Origin: Antennarius striatus
Lineage: Eukaryota > Chordata > Actinopteri > Lophiiformes > Antennariidae
NCBI RefSeq assembly: GCF_040054535.1
Contig: NC_090788.1
Coordinates: 641,001 to 705,000 of the forward strand
Reading direction: 5' to 3'
Length of the DNA: 64,000 nucleotides
The notes below the pieces were generated by a model, which saw only the letters and a program-made list of their open reading frames with translations, did no database searches and had not been told where the DNA came from. Positions 9,887 through 27,615 of the stretch are shown piece by piece. The position numbers and the translations under genes are program-made. Numbering within the stretch: position 1 is the first letter of the stretch; each line of letters begins with the position of its first letter.

Positions 9887-10512
9887 TAACCCTATCCCGA
9901 ACACTAACCTAACCCGTAACCCTTAACCTAACCCTAACCTAAACCCCTAACCTGACCATAACAATAACCCTAAACCCTAACCCTAATTTAACCCTAACCT
10001 TACCCTACACTAATCCTACCCCTAACCCCTAACCCTAAACCTACCCCTAACTTAACCCTAACCCTAACCTAACGCTAACCCAAACCTAACCCTAATCCCT
10101 TGCCCTAATTCTAAACCATAACCCTACCCCAAACCCTAAACCTAACCCTAACCTTAACTGCACTTAACCATAACCCTACCCCTAACCTAACCCTAACCTA
10201 AAGCTAACCCTACTCCTAACTCATAACCCTGAAACCTAACCCTAACCCCTTAAACCTACCAGGACACCAACCATAACCTTAACCCTAACCTAACCCTACC
10301 CATAACCCTAAACCTAACCCCCCCAACCCTAATACTACCCTAAAAACTTCCCCTAACCCTATCCCCTAACCTAACTCTAAACCGTAACCCTACCCCAAAC
10401 CCTAACCTTACCTTGAAACCTAACCCTAACCCTAACTTAATGCTACCCCTAACCCTAACTTTACCCTGAAACCTAACCCTAACCCCCTGAACCTAGCATA
10501 ACACCAACCAAA
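9887..10512 (-). repeat. CCCTAA-like higher-order block 2
   Basis: About 625 bp. It starts CCCTATCCCGAACACTAACC and ends AGCATAACACCAACCAAATT. The block at 11887-12512 is nearly identical. Confidence 0.94.
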
Positions 10513-11886
10513 TTACTAAAGTAATCTCATTACTACTCCAAATACTAAAGTAATCTCATTACTACTCTAAATCCTAAAGTAATCTCATTACTACTCTAAA
10601 TCCTAAAGTAATCTCATTACTACTCTAAATCCTAAAGTAATCTCATTACTACTCTAAATGCTAAAGTAATCTCATTACTACTCCAAATACTAAAGTAATC
10701 TCATTACTACTCCAAATCCTAAAGTAATCTCATTACTACTCCAGTAATCTCATTACTACTCTAAATCCTAAAGTAATCTCATTACTACTCTAAATCCTAA
10801 AGTAATCTCATTACTACTCTAAATCCTAAAGTAATCTCATTACTACTCTAAATGCTAAAGTAATCTCATTACTACTCCAAATCCTAAAGTAATCTCATTA
10901 CTACTCCAAATCCTAAAGTAATCTCATTACTACTCCAAATCCTAAAGTAATCTCATTACTACTCCAAATCCTAAAGTAATCTCATTACTACTCCAAATCC
11001 TTAAAGTAATCTCATTACTACTCCAAATCCTTAAAGTAATCTCATTACTACTCCAAATACTAAAGTAATCTCATTACTACTCCAAATACTAAAGTAATCT
11101 CATTACTACTCTAAATGCTAAAGTAATCTCATTACTACTCTAAATCCTAAAGTAATCTCATTACTCTAAATTCTAAAGTAATCTCATTACTACTCTAAAT
11201 CCTAAAGTAATCTCATTACTACTCTAAATCCTAAAGTAATCTCATTACTACTCCAAATACTAAAGTAATCTCATTACTACTCTAAATCCTAAAGTAATCT
11301 CATCACTACTCTAAATCCTAAAGTAATCTCATTACTACTCTAAATCCTAAAGTAATCTCATCATTACTCTAAGTGCTAAAGTAATCTCATTACTACTCTA
11401 AATGCTAAAGTAATCTCATTACTACTCCAAATGCTAAAGTAATCTCATTACTACTCTAAATCCTAAAGTAATCTCATTACTCTAAATTCTAAAGTAATCT
11501 CATTACTACTCTAAATCCTAAAGTAATCTCATTACTACTCTAAATCCTAAAGTAATCTCATTACTACTCTAAATCCTAAAGTAATCTCATTACTACTCTA
11601 AATCCTTAAAGTAATCTCATTACTACTCCAAATACTAAAGTAATCTCATTACTACTCTAAATCCTAAAGTAATCTCATTACTACTCTAAATCCTAAAGTA
11701 ATCTCATTACTACTCTAAATCCTAAAGTAATCTCATTACTTCTTCAAATACTAAAGTAATCTCATTACTACTCCAAATACTAAAGTAATCTCATTACTAC
11801 TATCTAAATCCTAAAGTAATCTCATTACTTCTTCAAATACTAAAGTAATCTCATTACTACTCCAAATACTAAAGTAATCTCATTAC
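10513..11886 (-). repeat. 29-bp satellite family A, array 3
   Basis: About 47 units by length. Shares rare variants with array 2 (CTCATCATTACTCTAAGTGC; CTCCAGTAATCTC), so arrays 2 and 3 derive from a segmental duplication with a period near 2 kb. Confidence 0.97.
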
Positions 11887-12512
11887 TAACCCTATCCCGA
11901 ACACTAACCTAACCCGTAACCCTTAACCTAACCCAAACCTAAACCCCTAACCTGACCATAACAATAACCCTAAACCCTAACCCTAATTTAACCCTAACCT
12001 TACCCTACACTAATCCTACCCCTAACCCCTAACCCTAAACCTACCCCTAACTTAACCCTAACCCTAACCTAACGCTAACCCAAACCTAAGCCTAATCCCT
12101 TGCCCTAATTCTAAACCATAACCCTACCCCAAACCCTAAACCTAACCCTAACCTTAACTGCACTTAACCATAACCCTACCCCTAACCTAACCCTAACCTA
12201 AAGCTAACCCTACTCCTAACTCATAACCCTGAAACCTAACCCTAACCCCTTAAACCTACCAGGACACCAACCATAACCTTAACCCTAACCTAACCCTACC
12301 CATAACCCTAAACCTAACCCCCCCAACCCTAATACTACCCTAAAAACTTCCCCTAACCCTATCCCCTAACCTAACTCTAAACCGTAACCCTACCCCAAAC
12401 CCTAACCTTACCTTGAAACCTAACCCTAACCCTAACTTAATGCTACCCCTAACCCTAACTTTACCCTGAAACCTAACCCTAACCCCCTGAACCTAGCATA
12501 ACACCAACCAAA
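11887..12512 (-). repeat. CCCTAA-like higher-order block 3
   Basis: Near copy of block 2, offset by about 2.0 kb, with a few substitutions (for example CCAAACCTAAGCC). Confidence 0.94.
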
Positions 12513-12998
12513 TTACTAAAGTAATCTCATTACTACTCCAAATACTAAAGTAATCTCATTACTACTCCAAATACTAAAGTAATCTCATTACTACTCCAAA
12601 TACTAAAGTAATCTCATTACTACTCCAAATGCTAAAGTAATCTCATTACTACTCGAAATACTAAAGTGATCTCATTACTACTCGAAATACTAAAGTGATC
12701 TCATTACTACTCCAAATCCTAAAGTAATCTCATTACTACTCCAAATACTAAAGTAATCTCATTACTACTCTAAATGCTAAAGTAATCTCATTACTACTCC
12801 AAATGCTAAAGTAATCTCATTACTACTCCAAATGCTAAAGTAATCTCATTACTACTCCAAATGCTAAAGTAATCTCATTACTACTCCAAATGCTAAAGTA
12901 ATCTCATTACTACTCCAAATACTAAAGTAGTCTCATTACTACTCCAAATACTAAAGTAATCTCATTACTACTCCAAATACTAAAGTAATCTCATTACT
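12513..12998 (-). repeat. 29-bp satellite family A, array 4
   Basis: About 17 units, mostly the CCAAATGC/CCAAATAC variants, with a few GTGATCTC and GTAGTCTC changes that disturb the dyad. Confidence 0.96.
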
Positions 12999-13619
12999 AA
13001 CCCTATCCCGAACACTAACCTAACCCGTAACCCTTAACCTAACCCTAACCTAAACCCCTAACCTGACCATAACAATAACCCTAAACCCTAACCCTAATTT
13101 AACCCTAACCTTACCCTACACTAATCCTACCCCTAACCCCCTAACCCTAAACCTACCCCTAACTTAACCCTAACCCTAACCTAACGCTAACCCAAACCTA
13201 ACCCTAATCCCTTACCTAACCCAACAAACCTTCCCCTAACCCTGCCCTAATTCTAAACCATAACCCTACCCCAAACCCTAAACCTAACCCTAACCTTAAC
13301 TGCACTTAACCATAACCCTACCCCTAACCTAACCCTAACCTAAAGCTAACCCTACTCCTAACCCATAACCCTGAAACCTAACCCTAACCCCTTAAACCTA
13401 CCATGACACCAACCATAACCTTAACCCTAACCTAACCCTACCCATAACCCTAAACCTAACCCCCCCAACCCTAATACTACCCTAAAAACTTCCCCTAACC
13501 CTATCCCCTAACCTTACCTTGAAACCTAACCCTAACCCTAACTTAATGCTACCCCTAACCCTAACTTTACCCTGAAACCTAACCCTAACCCCCTGAACCT
13601 AGCATAACACCAACCAAAT
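12999..13619 (-). repeat. CCCTAA-like higher-order block 4
   Basis: Same start and end words as blocks 2 and 3. It retains the CTTACCTAACCCAACAAACC segment found in block 1 but lost from blocks 2 and 3, and lacks another segment, so block history involves internal deletions. Confidence 0.93.
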
Positions 13620-14366
13620 TACTAAAGTAATCTCATTACTACTCCAAATGCTAAAGTAATCTCATTACTACTCCAAATGCTAAAGTAATCTCATTACTAC
13701 TCCAAATACTAAAGTAATCTCATTACTACTCCAAATACTAAAGTAATCTCATTACTACTCCAAATACTAAAGTAATCTCATTACTACTCTAAATGCTAAG
13801 GTAATCTCATTACTACTCCAAATACTAAAGTAATCTCATTACTACTCCAAATACTAAAGTAATCTCATTACTACTCCAAATGCTAAAGTAATCTCATTAC
13901 TACTCCAAATACTAAAGTAATCTCATTACTACTCCAAATCCTAAAGTAATCTCATTACTACTCCAAATACTAAAGTAATCTCATTACTACTCCAAATCCT
14001 AAAGTAATCTCATTACTACTCCAAATACTAAAGTAATCTCATTACTACTCCAAATGCTAAAGTAATCTCATTACTACTCCAAATGCTAAAGTAATCTCAT
14101 TACTACTCCAAATACTAAAGTAATCTCATTACTACTCCAAATACTAAAATAATCTCATTACTACTCCAAATACTAAAGTAATCTCATTACTACTCCAAAT
14201 ACTAAAATAATCTCATTACTACTCCAAATACTAAAATAATCTCATTACTACTCCAAATACTAAAATAATCTCATTACTACTCCAAATACTAAAATAATCT
14301 CATTACTACTCCAAATACTAAAATAATCTCATTACTACTCCAAATACTAAAATAATCTCATTACTA
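13620..14366 (-). repeat. 29-bp satellite family A, array 5
   Basis: About 26 units. The right-hand ones are homogenised to CCAAATACTAAAATAATCTC, a local sub-variant (AAAATAATC for AAAGTAATC). Confidence 0.97.
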
Positions 14367-14605
14367 ACCCTAATCAATCAAACAATCAAGTTTTATTTAT
14401 ATATCTCTTAATCATGACAGCAGACATGTCAAAGCGCTTTAACAGACAGAAACCCAACTGAACCCTCCAGAGCATCAGAGACAGTGGAGGGAAAAACTCC
14501 CTCGATGAGGAAGAAACTCCGGGCAGGACCCAGACTCTTTTGGGGGCCATCCGCCTCGACCGGTTGGGTGGAAAACAAATCAAAGGAAGATAAGAACAGG
14601 GTCAG
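14367..14605 (-). mobile_element. Retroelement 3' tail fragment, - orientation
   Basis: Read on the - strand it contains TTTTCCACCCAACCGGTCGA, GGAGTTTTTCCCTCCACTGT, AAAGCGCTTTGACATGTCTG, then TATATAAATAAAACTTGATT and a TTGATTG tail, typical of teleost non-LTR 3' tails. It shares the first motif with the + strand copy at 7325-7465. Confidence 0.65.
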
Positions 14606-14649
14606 AGAGAGAGAGTGGTAGATAGTCCAGATAGAGACAGTATCAATAT

Positions 14650-15585
14650 GGTAATCCCTAACCTAACTTTACCCTAACCAGAACCCTAACCTAACCCTAA
14701 CCCCCCCAACCCTAACCTTACCCCTTCCCCTAATTCTATCCCCTAAACCTAACGCTAACCTAACCCCTAACCCTAATCCCTAACTTAACTTTACCCTAAT
14801 ACTAATCCTACCCCTAAACCTAACCCCAACCTAAAGCTAACCCTACTCCTTACCCTAACCTAACCCTGAAACGTAATCCTAACCCCCTAAACCTACCATA
14901 ACACCAACCATAACCCTAAACCCTAGCCTAACCCTAACCCTACCCCTAACCTAACGCTAACACTACCCCTAACCCCTAACCCTAAACCCTAACTTAACCC
15001 TAACCTTACCCTAACGCTAATCCTACCCCTAACCCTAAACCCTAATCCTACCCCTAACCCTAACCTAACGCTAACCCAAACCTAACCGTAATCCCTTACC
15101 TAACCCAACAAACCTTCCCCTAACCCTGCCGTAATTCTAAACCGTAACCCTACCCCTAACCCTAACCCTAACCTTTAACGTAACGCTAACCCTATCCCTA
15201 ACCTAACCCCTAACCCTAACCTAACCCCCTAAACCTACCATAACACTAACCCTAATTTAACCCTAACCTTACCCTACCGCTAATCCTACCCCTAACCCCC
15301 TAACCCTACCATTACACTAACCCTAACCCTAAACCCTAATCCTACCCCTAACCCTAATTTAAACCTAACCTTACCCTACCGCTAATCCTACCCCTAACCC
15401 CCTAACCCTACCATTACACTAACCCTAACCCTAAACCCTAATCCTACCCCTAACCCTAATTTAACCCTAACCTTAACCTAACGCTAACCCAAACCTAACC
15501 TAACCCTAATCCCTTACCTAACCCAACACTTACCCGAAACTCCAATCCTAACCCTAACCCTAACCCTAAACCCAACACTACCTCC
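14650..15585 (-). repeat. Degenerate CCCTAA-like tract
   Basis: About 930 bp of TAACCC variants without intervening 29-bp units. A segment of about 130 bp (CCTACCGCTAATCCTACCCC, then CCATTACACTAACCC) repeats near 15270 and 15375. Confidence 0.93.
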
Positions 15586-15667
15586 AGGTTTGCAGCTGCG
15601 TGATTTGAAGGAAATGCTTCCCCTTATACGCCGACATTTATTTGGCTGAGTGGGAGGAATCTGCTTA

Positions 15668-16660
15668 CGGGGTTAGGGTTAAGGGTTGGAGTTCGGGTTG
15701 GGGTTAGGGTTAGTGGTTAGGTTACGGTTAGATTACGGTTAGGGTTAAGGTTAAGGTTAGATTAAGGTAAAGCTAGGGTTAGGTTTGGGTTAGGGTTTAG
15801 TATTAGGGTTATGGTTTTGGGTTAAGGGTTAAGAGTTATCTTAGGGTCAGGGTTTTGGGTTAGGTTAGAGCTAGAGTTAGGGTTTAGGGTTAGGTTAGGG
15901 ATAGGGTAAGGTTCGGTTTTCGGTTAGGGTTAGGGGTTATGTTAGGTTAGGGTTAGGGTTTAGGGCTAGGGTAGGGTTAGGGTTTAAGACTAGGGTTTGT
16001 TTTGTAACTAGGTTAGGGTTATGGATAGTGTTAGTCTTCAGGTTAAGGTTTTAGGGGTGGAATAATAGCTTGGGTTGGGGTTGGGGTAATGGTTCACTAG
16101 GGTTAGGTTTGCAGCTAGGGTTAGCATTCTGGTTAGGGTTATTGTTTGATTTGCAGCTAGGGTAACAATATTTTTAATGTTTAGGGTTAAGTTTGCAGCT
16201 ATTGTTAGGGTTGCATCTAGGGTTAGAATTAGGGTTAGAGTTAAGGTTTGGTTTGCAGCTAGGCTTGGGTTAGCGTTGGGGTTTTTGGGATTATGTTTCC
16301 AGCTAAGGTTAGGGTTTAGGGTTGCAGTTAGGTTTAGGGTTAGTCTTAGGGTTGGTTTGCCTCTAGGGTTAGGTTTGGGGCTCAGTTTGCAGGTAGGTTT
16401 AGAGTTGCAGCTAAGGCTAGGATTTTGGTTCTAGCTTGAGTTAATGTTAGGGTTAGAGTTAAGGTTTGGGTTTTTTTTTGGTCATGGTTGCAATTACTGT
16501 TAGTGTTAAGATAGACCTAGGGCTAGGGTCAGGGTTTCAGGGCGGGTTAAGGCCAGGGTTCGGGGTTCAAACAGGTAAGGGTTGAATAATTTGCTAGGGT
16601 TGGGTTTGAACTTAACAGTAAACCTACAGCTATAGGGCTATAGAGTTAGGCCAATGGGGT
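15668..16660 (+). repeat. Degenerate TTAGGG-like tract, orientation switched
   Basis: The G-rich strand is now the + strand. The repeat is mixed with GGTTTGCAGCTAGGG words between 16100 and 16420. It is separated from the CCCTAA tract by about 80 bp of non-repeat DNA (15586-15667). Confidence 0.9.
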
Positions 16661-17880
16661 TAGGGGTCAGGGGTTTCTGTGATGCGTGACTTAAAGCTGT
16701 GGTTCAAGTTGAGGCTCTGACCACCAGACTAGGACATGTGACCAGTTTATTCAGGGCAGACTGGGAGCAGGTAACAGGTGTTCAGTAAAAATGAGGCGTG
16801 GCTGAAAACTGGACAACAGAACAGCTGATTTTATTTCCATTCAAATGAAACCTTTGAAATGTGGTAACACTGATTTCTACTCATCACACGATCAGAAGAA
16901 AGGAAAACAAAACCATGACGACCAAACGTTTAAGACCAGCAGACAGTTCTCCATCAGTTCACATCAGTACAGCAGGCCGGGGGGGGGCCTACATTAAAGT
17001 GCAGACTGGGGGTGGGGGTGGGGGGCAGCTTCACAACCTAAGCATACACCAGGAGGAGGGAACAGTTCCCTCCTGTGTGAACATTAGCTTATATTTAGCA
17101 CTCAGTGGCTCAGTGATTATTACCATCGGAGATCATTGCATCCTCACTTTTTGCAGTGGGTTCACACTGTGAGCAACACGGTTGAACACTTTTTATAGCG
17201 GGTATAATTCCAATTTTTTAAAAAAAACTTCACGAGTTCCTGATCAATTTTCCAACAATTCACGCATTAATTAATCATTCCAGGTTTATCTGCTTAGATT
17301 TTTGTGTCATTCATAAAAAAATCATAATTTTCTCTTCACATATTTTATATGTAAAATTTCAACTTTGTAAAATTTCTAGTAAATTTGTTATTATTACTTT
17401 TATAACTATAAACAAATCATTCAAATCTGAAGTCTGCAGAGGTATTGATCTTTATGTCATTAAACCTTTCTAAAACTGATCAAAATCATCAACTAATCAA
17501 TATATCAAGTCCGACTTTAAGAAACATCTTAAGTATTAATTTTTAAATTAATATTGTGTTGGCATAAACCAATGAATGTGGATAATCAATATTTTATGAT
17601 CAATTATTAATCCTGGGAGGTAAAAAAAACAGTTTATCTGACCTACACACTCCTCCTCCTTTTACGCTTTTTGATCAGAATGGTCTTTTTCACCTTCCTC
17701 CTCCTCCTCATCATCATTGGAGAAAAAGACCCAGAAATACAACTTCTGATCGCTGATCAATACTTCTGAGACAAAAGTAAAAGCTTAAAGACAAACGTGT
17801 TGCTCACAGCGTGAAGGCGTGTCGCTAAAAACCTTCATCATGTCTCACCAAACAGCTGAATGCAACCAGTGAGGGACTCA
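16661..17880. other. castor2 3' flank or 3' UTR, AT-rich, no gene recognised
   Basis: No coding exon is supported. On the - strand AATAAA occurs at 16830-16835, so the castor2 3' UTR could run to here, about 1.8 kb. A basic open stretch on the - strand near 17640-17720 (KKTILIKKRKRRRS) is short and unsupported. Confidence 0.5.
16830..16835 (-). terminator. Candidate poly(A) signal for castor2
   Basis: AATAAA on the - strand (TTTATT on +), 1.8 kb beyond the castor2 stop and the best candidate I noticed. A nearer non-canonical signal cannot be excluded. Confidence 0.3.
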
Positions 17881-17881
17881 C

Positions 17882-18243
17882 CATCATCATCATCTTCATC
17901 ACCATCATGATCACTATCTTCATCATCATCACCATCATGATCACTATCTTCATCATCATCACCATCATGATCACTATCTTCATCACCATCATCATCACCA
18001 TCTTCATCATCATCACCATCATCATCACCATCATCATCTTCATCACCATCATCATCATCTTCATCACCATCATCATCTTCATCACCATCATCATCATCTT
18101 CATCATCATCATCTTCATCACCATCATCATCTTCATCACCATCATGATCACTATCTTCATCATCATCACCATCATGATCACTATCTTCATCTTCATCATC
18201 ATCACCATCATCATCACCATCATCACTATCATCTTCATCACCA
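17882..18243 (-). repeat. (ATC/GAT)n compound triplet repeat
   Basis: About 360 bp of CATCATCATCTTCATCACC units. On the - strand it is open as an Asp/Glu-rich frame of 144 codons (starting MSDASVEGDYGDEDD). It lies in the probable castor2 3' UTR. The three-base period explains the long open frames on both strands. Confidence 0.9.
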
Positions 18244-18620
18244 TAATCTCCTTCGACAGAAGCATCTGACATGTCAGCACCAGAACAGTAAAACTACCAA
18301 TGGGGGGGGGTTGATTTATCGTACATTCATCATCCGTCCATCAAAGGGGGAGAGGGTCATGTGACCAATACAGTATAGTGCTCAGGAGGGGGCGGGGCAA
18401 AGCAGCTTCAGAGCAAACAAACAGTTTAAAGCAACGACTACTGGAGGAGGAGGTCGACGACCTTGAGGGGTCAGAGGGGTCGGGGGTCAGGGTGGGTGTG
18501 TGGGGGGTGAGGACTGAACGCACCGCTGCGCTCCCTTCACAGTCGTCCACAGCAGTCCGTCAGCAGCTCTTGGCACTTTTTTTCTTGAACACGTTTGAAA
18601 CGAAAACCGATGTCCTTCCT

Positions 18621-25021
<6,401 letters not shown>

Positions 25022-27216
25022 CTTTTACGTCTTTTCATTGAGGGGCGACGAGAACGAAGGAGAGGTTTTTAGTTCCAGAGGAGAGGCATGAATAAATAAA
25101 TAAATACAGACAGCAGGATGAAGAGACAGAGAAGGAGCGAGGCAGGAGGAAGAAAGAAATTAGAGGTTCAAACGGAGCTGCCGTCAAACAGACGGACCGG
25201 CGAGCACATCCGGTCCGAGGATTTCACAATAAGACGCAACGACATTAGTTAGCTAGCCCGGTTTTATGTCTTCTGTACGCAAATATACACAACGCAGCTC
25301 CATTTAAGACTGTCGTCGCCTTATAATACAAAAATAATACAAATAAATAAATAATATACAAAAAAGAAATAATACAAAATCACAACTATTAATGCTAAAT
25401 ATGAAGCTAACGCGGCTATCACTTATGCTAACCAAGCAGGACGCGGTCTAAGAGGTCCGGTCCGCGTTAAACCGCGATAACCGATCCGGTCCGGTCCACA
25501 GAGCCCCCCCCTAGAAGGACGGTGGGGTGACCCCCGGTGAATTTAACGAACACTTCCTGTTTATGTGTCTATCTAATCTGGTGTCTCACGTAGAGACGCT
25601 CCTGTCGCCTAGCAACAGTAACAGCCGGAGTTGAACAGCCGCACTCGTAGTGCGGTAGCTTAGTAGCTTAGCCGTAGCTAGCTAATTTAATTCAGTGTTA
25701 TATTTAAAGATCATCACATTTTAATAAATGAAAACTGCAAAAAAAAAAGCAATAATTTCATTTAATACAGTGAAAATCAAACAGGCGTCTGGAAACGCAG
25801 CCTAAGAAGGGTTGATGACGTCATCTGACGAGGTCGGAGCCGTTCACTCACAGCCCCTCCGGTCCTTCACGTTCAATAAAATCAGGCTTTTATTGTGACG
25901 AAAACAGGAAGTCGCTCTGTCCTACATCCGGAAGCTTGTCAGCGCTTTTCCCCTTGTTCGCAGGCAGCTGGTCGGACTGAAACAAACAACCTGCCATTCA
26001 AACGGCGGGGGGCGTGTCCGGAGGCGAAGCAGGTCATCATGGGAAATGTTGTTCACCTGAAAACCAGTTAGTTTAGCATTACAGAGACACTAAATCAGGT
26101 TTATTACGTCATAAAAACAATAATTAATACACATGTTGTCTTTAAAATCACATGATGAGGCTGTAAACAAACAGCTGGATGTTTCTCTGAACGGATATAT
26201 TTTATTTATTGATTATGAATTGATTAATAGTGATGTGTTTTTGTCCTCATGTGCCAAACAGATAAAACTAAAGCTGGTGGACTCTGATTGGTCACGGCAG
26301 AGCCAGAGGAAACTTTGGTGGAGGCCCTCAGGGGCCCACAGTCGGACTCGGGTATCGAGTCAAAAGGGATTTAATCTGATTAAAATGTGGATCAGATATT
26401 TTCAGAACCCGTGTCCATGTTTCTCTGCTGCTTCCTGTTGGTGGGGCATCAGGCATGCAAAATGGAGGAGGGGGGGCTAATCTCCTCCCCGTGACCCAAA
26501 AGAATCATGGGAACTGGGCAGACCTCAGCCGGCGTCTTAGAGGGAGCGCCCCCCCACCAGTGCACACCACTGGGATCTGAGCAAACACCCTCCTCATGGA
26601 TGAACGGACTTTGAACAGTCTGGAAAACATGAAATACCAGCGACATAAACCCCCAGGTGGAGACGCACCGACTGATAAACGACAGATTAAACCTAATCTG
26701 GTGCTCCGGATTATTCGATCCTGGTTCTGCAGAGCTTCATGGAGTTCATTTATTAATTCTGAAGGAGTCAAACTCAGCTGGACGTCGTTTAAAGTTCAGA
26801 TTTAGAATATAGTTTTCAGAAATGGTTTGAATAATAAAGTTCACACCTGATTCGGTCCCACCTGAAGCTGGATTAATGTTCCTAACGTGTGATTGGTGCT
26901 CTCTGTTCTTGTTGCTCCGTCTCTAAGAGAGGGAACACAGCTTCTCATCTCTTTGTTCTGGTGGTTCATCCGTCTTGTGGTCCGTTTCCACCTGCAGACG
27001 TCTCCTCAGAGGTCAGGTCCATGAGCCGCCCCCGCCCCTCGTTCATCATCTCATTCCTCCATCCAGGGATGAAAACTCATTTCTGTTGTGTCAAAGACAT
27101 AAATCACTGAGATCCAAACCAGGAGCCTCAAGTGGAAGGAAAGCAAACTTCTGTTTATTCTGTAGAAATATTCTCCTGCTCCTGGAGGATAGAACACAAC
27201 CTGTCAGGAAAACGTG
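25022..27216. other. castor2 promoter side and intergenic DNA
   Basis: The first 300 bp upstream of castor2 probably holds its promoter. The rest contains AT-rich DNA, GCTAAC-rich words and no recognisable exon. AATAAAATCAGGCTTTTATT near 25876 is a poly(A)-signal-containing dyad readable on both strands; no gene is attached to it. Confidence 0.45.
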
Positions 27217-27346
27217 GGGGTAACATCTAGACGTGGGGGTACATCTACAGACGTGAGGGTAACATCTACAGACGTGAGGGTAACATCTACAGACGTGAGG
27301 GTAACATCTACAGACGTGGGGGTAACATCTACAGACGTGGGGGTAA
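27217..27346 (+). repeat. About 21-bp minisatellite
   Basis: Six units of GACGTG(G/A)GGGTAACATCTACA. The first unit lacks some bases. Confidence 0.93.
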
Positions 27347-27493
27347 ACTAAAGGGATCATCAGGTTTGTCGCCAGGTGAAGACAAAAAGCTTCAACAGGT
27401 CGTTTCTGTTCTCCTCCTGTCAACGTCTGATTTTATTAATATCCTGTGATAATAATTCAGTAAAACGTGAAACATCGTCCCCCTCTAGCAGGG

Positions 27494-27615
27494 CTGTTTC
27501 ACTGTGTGAACCTGGACTGTTTCACTGTGTGAACCTGGACTGTTTCACTGTGTGAACCTGGACTGTTTCACTGTGTGAACCTGGACTGTTTCACTGTGTG
27601 AACCTGGACTGTTTC
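27494..27615 (+). repeat. 23-bp minisatellite, copy cluster 1
   Basis: Five units of GTTTCACTGTGTGAACCTGG ACT. The same unit forms a long array at 43015-43877 and a short one at 53807-53915. Confidence 0.96.

Noticed and set aside
3090..14366. CRISPR-like array
   Set aside because: Regular 29-bp units might suggest CRISPR, but there are no unique spacers between repeats, no cas genes, and the DNA is a vertebrate intron and intergenic satellite.
7735..16660. Chromosome end (true telomere)
   Set aside because: The hexamer repeats are degenerate, change strand, are interrupted by satellite and have genes on both sides, so this is interstitial.
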